The translations under genes were made by a program, and so were the position numbers. A stretch of DNA of 64,000 bases, from NCBI GenBank assembly GCA_950295325.1, contig OX485803.1, forward strand, positions 16,430,001 to 16,494,000, in the 5' to 3' direction. The stretch comes from Polytrichum commune (Eukaryota; Streptophyta; Polytrichopsida; Polytrichales; Polytrichaceae). Under the pieces are notes generated by a model, which saw only the letters and a program-made list of their open reading frames with translations, was not told the DNA's origin and ran no database searches. Below are positions 57,451 to 64,000 of the stretch, piece after piece (position 1 is the stretch's first letter; each line of letters starts with the position of its first letter).

Positions 57451-58631
57451 CATCTGGCGTAAGAAAGAAGTAAGTTTAAAGGACAAGGATTTGGTTTCCT
57501 TGAAAATAACATTGATTATACTCAAGATTTCATTACTTAGGTATCGGAAATAGGTCAACCTATGATATGAATATGGGTTGGCAGAGAATATGACCTTTGA
57601 AAATTTACAATATTTTCAATTTTTATTAAATGTTGTGATATCAATTTCCATACATGTGAAAAATCGCCCCAATATCACACATGTATCACACTTATGCAAA
57701 ATCACTTGAGTTAATGGGAGAAGGTTCTCTAGTACCTAAGAACGCAAATATAGGAAGTGTGAGAATTTACAATTCATAAGAGTGTCAATGAACAAGAGAT
57801 CCTTGGAAGTCCTAGATTTGCATAATTAAAATGCAGTCCTCCCATTTATTTGGGTGGTCATATATTCGGTGTTGGCATTGGTGTTGGGGTTGGGTTGAGT
57901 TGCCTTGGTCACAATTTGTTCTTTGTCAACACATGCATTCCTATTATTTGAATTGTAGTACATTTGGTGGGAACCACTATACTTTGTTGACAAAGGTTGC
58001 ACACATTTCAAGTTAAAAGGTACCTAATATCTCAATTAGTGCACGTTGCAATTGTCCATGGCAAATCAGATGGACCAAAATAAGTCACAAACTTACAATT
58101 TGAGTTGAAATCATCTAAACCATTAAATTGTCTCGCTTTCTATTGGAGAGAGGGAATTATTGCATACAATGTACTTCTCATCCATCCAACATAAAACCAC
58201 GACCCCCCCCCCCTCTAAACATGTGGCCAATTCATCTTAAGTGACATATACTATACTAATTTGAGGTCTTTAAAGCTAAATTCGATGTTGCAACTCAAAG
58301 TAGTATCCTCCAGGTTGCAAATCAATTCATGATTTCATCGATGTTGGATGAATGGAAGATACTTTTGTATGCGATAAGTCCCTCTCTCTCCCTTTCTAGC
58401 GCCTTTCTATTCATCTCACGTATACAATCAAGGTTGGAGTAGGTTAGTTGTAAGTAGAGAATACTTGAATTATCACAATAAGCCTCAAGCTTCATGATGT
58501 CTACGTAAACTCATTCATGGTGAAGGTGGAAAGGCAATGAACTATTCTATGATTTGGATTCTTTCTTTATAGACGAGGAGACTCATAAATAGTATAAGAA
58601 TCCCGAATAAGTTTGATGGGACCCAAATGGA

Positions 58632-58870
58632 AATGATCAAGCGGGAGTTTTTGCTAAACCCCTTCATTCATAACGATTGAATTTATACAGACACCACAAA
58701 GCTCTAAGTGTTTTAAAACCCCTTTATGTACAAGCAAACGTGGACATGAAGTTGCAAGTATAAGAAGTTCAAAACTTGTTGAAGATTGATGGCCTTATCT
58801 GTACTTTAAATGTACATAACGGTAGAGTGGTCACTAATTTTGATGGAACTTCAAACTCCACCTTGACAAT
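58632..58870. repeat. Copy of a segment of duplicated region A
   Basis: Matches about 5840-6060 in the same orientation, including GACACCACAAAGCTCTAAG and GTAGAGTGGTCACTAAT. The copy lies far from the GA-rich part of region A. Confidence 0.8.
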
Positions 58871-61262
58871 GAATAACGTATTTAGCATTTGAGTCCCACT
58901 ACACAATTAAATTGGGATGGGTTTGCATTAAGATAATTGTCCAAGAAACTTGGGGTTCAAAATATTCCTTAATTTTTCTTACTTGACCCGGGGGGTGGAC
59001 TCTTCATCCCATGTATAAACTAACGCAAGTCTACAAAGGGGTAAATTTTAGGTATTAGTGTCCGCAATACACATAAGGGAGAGGTGTTGTTTTCTCTAGT
59101 GTGTACATATAGAAAAGGTTATAAATTTTTCAATTTAAAGGTAGATGTACAAAAGAGGGCCCCAAGGTTTAGAGGGAAAAATAACATTAGACGTGCTAGT
59201 TTCATCTAATTAATGTTTCCATTCATTGTTGTCATATGGTGATAGTCCCCGATGACTTGTATATGTAGTAAAGACTCCCGGGATTGGACTCTTCATTGAA
59301 TAGCTAAACGACATGCGTGGGTGACTATGAAATAAAACCCCTTTATATGATAAGTCTATATAGAGAGATAATATTGTATACACACTAACTGGGGGCTAGA
59401 GAATGGACTTGTGATTTTATACTAAGATTTTCAGTTTAATGTGATTAATGCCACCAATACATACATAGGTTTTCAAATCATTTATTTAATAGGCCTTTGT
59501 TACATATCCAAGTCATCGGGAACTATTACGATATGACAACAATGGATGAAAACGTAAATTGGATGAAGCTAACACATTTATTGTCAATCTTTTCTTCACA
59601 ATTAGGGCCCCCTTTTGTGAATCTACATGTACATCAAACTTCTTAATAAATTTTTTTAATGTAGACACTAGAGAAAAACAATGTCTTTCCCTTATGTATA
59701 CTATGAACTATAATGCCTCAAGTAATACTCCTTATTATACTCATGTTGGTTCGTATGTCGTATGAAGAGTCCACCCCTTGGTTAAAGACCTATATGCTTC
59801 ATAATTTACATTTTGTGTTTGAATATATGAGCTCATATTCTAGCCTATTGTTAGCACGTATACATTTTGTTTGTTATGAACTTCTCGTTTATGAGGGATT
59901 TTATTCCATAGTCACTCACACACATCATTTAGGTTTCCAATGAAGAGATCCGCTCCCCGTGTTTACTTGAGGACTCGAGATTGAAGTTTGGTTTCTTGTC
60001 TTGGGTGCAAAATTTTCTTGGGGGACCAACAAGATTGGGCAGGAGAGTGGTCACATTAGCACCACCTCATTTTCTTCTACTTTGAACTTGGACCATGCTG
60101 ATGATTCAACTCCTTGCTTGCGCTTTGTAGGACCAAAATATCTAGAGAGAATAATTATCATTTGATTTTGTGATGTTGTATACAATAGAATTTTGACAAG
60201 CAACTGAAATTTATCAAAAAAAATAATCACAACCTCTTTCTTTGGAAACATACCATCATTTAGTTTCTTAGTAATATTATGTATTATAAACTCTTGGGTC
60301 CACATAATTACCCTCCATAATTTTGGAGCCCATCCCATTGTTGAGTTCAATTTCTCGGAGTGTTTGATGTCATCATTGTTTTAGTAAATTAAAGCACAAC
60401 CATAATGTAAAATCACCCTTGACCATATGGCTAGTTTTCCGTCAAGCAGAGAGACGAATTCATGGCCGTGAATTGCCAACCACTCCGTCTAGGTTGGGTA
60501 CCTCTCCACTATCATCCGGTAGTTTAGGGTCATCTTGGACCACTTGTTCCCCGTACTCTAGGTTTATGTAATCCAACTTAAAAGTCCGAGGGGCCCGTTC
60601 CGAGCCTCAAGATGTCACATGAAATAATAAAACATCATGTACTTCTTAATGTTTTTGATTTACAATGTTAAAAATGGCTATCTAAGATTAAATGATAATA
60701 TATCATATGCATTATTACGATCAAAACAAACATTCATGTAGAACAATGTGTACAAAATTTTGAGCTCATATAATTTACCTAGAGTCCAAAAATCACCGTT
60801 GTCACATATGATTCGGCTTCCTTTTAACATATTTGTGCTAAATATCATAAGACAAATATAAAATATGTTATTTTAATGCTTGTCGGGGGTCACTCATACA
60901 AATAGTCATGTATCTCGTTTAAGAACACGCTCGGTCCTCTTAGCGGTTAACTTACTCAAATTTAGCCTCACTATTCGGTCAACGAGTGTGCACGAGAGAT
61001 TGACCACTTCCCTAACATGAGATAGTTGGTGTCTTTTCAATTTTCAATCCGCAATGTTGAAAAGGTCTCGTGCCCAACAATCATATAACATCTAACAATA
61101 AATAAACATGTCATTCAACACTTACATGAGATTTCGTGCGACATGCCACCCGGAATGCTGCAACCCCATGAGTGTTTCCAAACATAAGTTGGACTTGATC
61201 AAGAGAATAACAACAGGTTGGCAAGTTTGATTTCAACGGGCACAAGGAATACACCGAAACTA

Positions 61263-61844
61263 GGGCCGCTTTATATTAGGGCCCATTTGGCGGCCGGCCC
61301 ATTTGGAGTAGAGCCCACTTGGACTTGAAGTGGGCCTTAACTTTAGCCCTACTTTACAAAGTGGGCCGTTGAGTGGGCCTTGCAATATAAAGTCCATAGG
61401 CCCACTTGTAGGGTCCAAATTGGAAATTCTACTTTAAAGTGGGCCTTCCAAATGGGCCTAGGGACTTTATGTTGCAAGGCCCAATCCACGGCCCACTTTG
61501 TCTTAAATGAATTATGCCCTTGCTTGAACTAAAGTCATAAAGTCATAAAACCATAAAGTTATAAAGTCATAAAGTCATAAATGACTATATGACAGAAGTT
61601 GGGTGAAGTGGGCCGTAGATGCGAAGTGGGTCTCCATAAACCCTCGACCCATTTTTTTTGCCTTCGGCCCACTTTTTTCCCTCCAAAACGCCGCCATGTC
61701 ACCCGCCATGCAAGCTTTAGGAGAAGTGGGCCAACTCTCAATATAAAGCCCTTTGGCCCATTTGGGCACTCTAAGCACTCTCATTGGTTGATGCCTAGGG
61801 TTTGGAAATGGGCCCTAGAAATGGGCCCTAATATAAAGTGGCCC
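61263..61844. mobile_element. 582-bp TA-flanked MITE
   Basis: Ends GGGCCGCTTTATATTAGGGC and, inverted, GGGCCACTTTATATTAGGGC, about 26 bp, flanked by TA on both sides (61261-61262 and 61845-61846). Removing the element and one TA gives CGAAACTAACTTATGTGCC; the left repeat copy has CGAAACTACCTTATGTGCC near 702-720, a clean empty site with one mismatch. The interior is dense in TGGGCC/GGCCCA and has a run of ATAAAGTC repeats (61537-61585). A TA target suggests a Tc1/mariner-like source, but the ends are not the usual Stowaway type. Confidence 0.8.
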
Positions 61845-62985
61845 TAACTTATGTGCCACGAGGTCACCCCTCACCCAAGGGGCCACTTCACACACGAGCC
61901 AAGGTCCGTGACCATGTATAATAGAGGTGCCTATTCCTAATCAAGACCCCATCGGCAATCTATAGGGCAACATAATTTTGATAAGGCTGGGATTGAATTT
62001 TGATTAGGACGGAACCAATAATGCAATGACACATGTCCTAGTTTTGAGTGCTAGAGTGAGGAGGAATGAGTGATTGAAACGAGCAATCACGGTTTCCTCT
62101 AGACATTGATAATATGTTCATGCCAACTTTGGCTTCAAAAATTCACAATATTTTTCATTCAAGGAATAAAATTACTAAAGAAGATTGTAGTCCTCTCGAT
62201 TCCTATCTTCCTACACATGGAAATTTTACACTATCTTATACTTCTCAAGATCTGGCGTAGAATCTATTAAGTGATCGGTAATGGGCATAGAATCTCTTAA
62301 TTGTGAGGGTCCTTAACTCTCATCCAAAAGCCATACCAATTGTTTAATTGACACGGTATGTCGGAATTTGCATCATGCCTACCCCTTGGAGGTGGACTTG
62401 ATGAAAATTCCAGTAGACCACGAAACATTATTTATAAATTGCCATGTAGGATTTCATCTAGGTGAATTTATACATGCCCTTGGGCCTTCACCTTCTAGTG
62501 TGAAGTGAACTTGGACCGCATCCTCCTTTCCAACCAATGAGAAATCTTAGAACTGTTTTGAATATATATATATATATATATATATAACGTGGTTGCTATA
62601 TGGATGGATAAACAAGTTATAGAATTTCTAATTTCGCTCAATCGAAGGTATTTTGCATGGGTAAAGAGACAACCTATTTGCAAAACGCAAATTAAATTGC
62701 ACATAGTGGCGTACACATGTCACAAGTTGTCATGGCATCTCAATGGGAGATACGAGTACTTCGACATCAGGGCCACTTTACACTGAAGCTTGAGGGCCCT
62801 TGACCCATGGTATACAAATTATGTGATTGGTTGGAAAGTTGGAGACGGTCCAAGTTCACTTTCCACTGATCTTAGAGGTCACGAAGGACCCAAAGAAATT
62901 TGAATGATTGAAAATTTTATGTAGTGTTCCTCATGGGAATGAGTGGATTCTATTTCGTGGTCTACCATATATTGTGTTAGGTCCA

Positions 62986-63153
62986 GCTAGGAACTTGTAT
63001 AGTGTGTCACTATAGTGTCCATCCTCGAAAGGGGAGAGTAGTATTTGTCCCAATGTCCCCTTGTCCAGTGGGCATCGGGTCATTGGCATTACGAACGGAC
63101 ATTTTATTCACGCCGGCCCCTTGCTTGAAAGGGGTTGGAGTTTCTATCTATCT
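62986..63153. mobile_element. 168-bp insertion between 10-bp direct repeats
   Basis: Flanked by GTTAGGTCCA at 62976-62985 and 63154-63163. The left repeat copy has a single diverged version of this site (near 2225-2235) and no insert. No clear inverted ends are visible. The duplication length fits a MULE-type or other unknown insertion. Confidence 0.6.
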
Positions 63154-63662
63154 GTTAGGTCCATCACAAAGAAGTGGGTTTGATGCAAAACTAGAGCAAG
63201 ATGATACATATGTCACAAGTCATAATGACATCTCAACTGGAAATCAAACTTCTTTGTATAAGCTTAGGTACCAAAAATCACGTTATTTTCAAACCCGACA
63301 AAAGGTCCTTACCAATGTTGGTGAATGCATGGAGTATCAATAATCCACATCAACAATGGTACAAAGAACCCACACATGGGTATCAAACTTGTAATAGTAG
63401 TCGAGTATTGTTGTTTGGTGGGTAAGGGGCAAGTATGTAAGGGTGAGAGAATATTTGTTTATATGAGGATACTTGACTTTTAGCATTAGCTAAGGATACA
63501 CGACTGACCCTGTTTTTGGGCTATATAGCTAACGACCTATGAGAGGATGAGTTAAGTTAGATTAGAATGCATTGTCTATGGCATTTATTCATAGTATTTA
63601 GTATCACTTTTTGAAGTTACATGATGCTATAAAACACTACATACATGCATCCATAAATTAAT

Positions 63663-63772
63663 TGTATGTATGTGTGTGTGTGTGTGTGTGTATTTATGTA
63701 TGTATACATGGATGGATGCATGGATGTATGGATGTGTGTATGTATGCATGGATGGATGGATGGATGGATGAT
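63663..63772. repeat. Compound ATGT/GTGT/GATG microsatellite
   Basis: Mixed runs of TATG, TG and GATG; the longer counterpart of 3369-3391. Confidence 0.9.
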
Positions 63773-64000
63773 ACAAGAGGTTATCATTCTAACGAGATCA
63801 TGTAGCTCTTATAGTATATTAATGTGTTAAATCTGGACACTTTTTAATGTTATGGATGTAACATGTTATTGATAATATGGATGTTAAAATTTAATTTCAT
63901 GCAAACTCTTGTTCACAATCAATGAAATCATGAACAATTTGAGGGTTGTCATAACTGTGCACTTTGTGATAAGAAATTGAGTTTCATTCCAATGGCAAAG

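Larger units (their letters stand above)
56669..60225. other. AT-rich region with dispersed repeat pieces, no gene
   Basis: No frame resembles a known protein. Contains a piece related to 776-1530 (57040-57450) and a piece related to 5840-6060 (58632-58870, sharing ACAGACACCACAAAGCTCTAAG). A C10 tract lies near 58203. A minus-strand 99-codon frame at 60051-60350 crosses into the next repeat and is not supported. Confidence 0.6.
60226..64000. repeat. Right copy of the long dispersed repeat
   Basis: Counterpart of 1-3597 in the same orientation, about 60.2 kb apart. It lacks the elements at 1006-1356 and 2493-2917 and has its own insertions at 61263-61844 and 62986-63153. No gene seen. Confidence 0.8.

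Noticed and set aside
60051-60350. 99-codon minus-strand frame
   Set aside because: It extends into the dispersed repeat, and the left repeat copy does not support a conserved frame; no domain seen.

Overview
The window looks like nuclear DNA of a land plant, most likely a bryophyte (a moss is my best guess). The reasons are spliceosomal introns with GT/AG borders, an AT-rich repeat-dense background, Ty3-type and Mutator-type elements, and a protein kinase fused to NB-ARC and LRR domains. That kinase-NBS-LRR architecture is known from mosses. The species cannot be named from sequence alone. There is no rRNA, tRNA or CRISPR array that I can support.

Layout. Positions 1-3.6 kb and 60.2-64 kb are two diverged copies of one long repeat, and each copy carries small transposons the other lacks. 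Positions 4.8-8.6 kb hold two related copies of a GA-rich segment, with one decayed exon that encodes the start of a class XI myosin. Positions 11.0-19.5 kb hold a kinase-NB-ARC-LRR gene with three phase-0 exons. Its LRR exon is split by a decayed antisense Ty3/chromovirus (14.9-18.1 kb) and ends where a second Ty3 element begins at about 19,477. That second element (G-rich LTR-like part, then gag and broken pol, to about 47.3 kb) is itself split by a 20.9-kb Mutator-like element (MULE).

The MULE (21,290-42,227) is the most interesting object. It has imperfect terminal inverted repeats and a 10-bp target duplication (ATGAGGCAGT). It carries three genes. The first is a MULE transposase (WRKY/GCM-like zinc finger, DDE core, SWIM finger) on the plus strand. 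Diverging from it across a 333-bp shared promoter is a 12-exon, 1,202-codon gene on the minus strand that joins a ParB-like domain to a DNA adenine methyltransferase-like domain. The third is a small charged-protein gene near the right end. Each gene has one or two nonsense codons. The methyltransferase gene is also interrupted by a 3.79-kb element with LTR-like ends and a 5-bp target duplication. Two of its introns are filled with a roughly 105-bp satellite that contains a CCCTCTCGG/CCGAGAGGG hairpin.

Downstream lie a minisatellite, a 5-kb structure with inverted arms of about 1 kb (48.2-53.1 kb), and gene-poor AT-rich DNA with several small inverted-repeat transposons. The nesting gives an insertion order: resistance gene, then Ty3, then MULE, then the 3.79-kb element. 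My working inference is that the MULE carried its own DNA-modification-type accessory protein, perhaps to cope with host silencing. VANC of Arabidopsis VANDAL MULEs is a known unrelated case of an anti-silencing accessory. No direct evidence of function is visible here.
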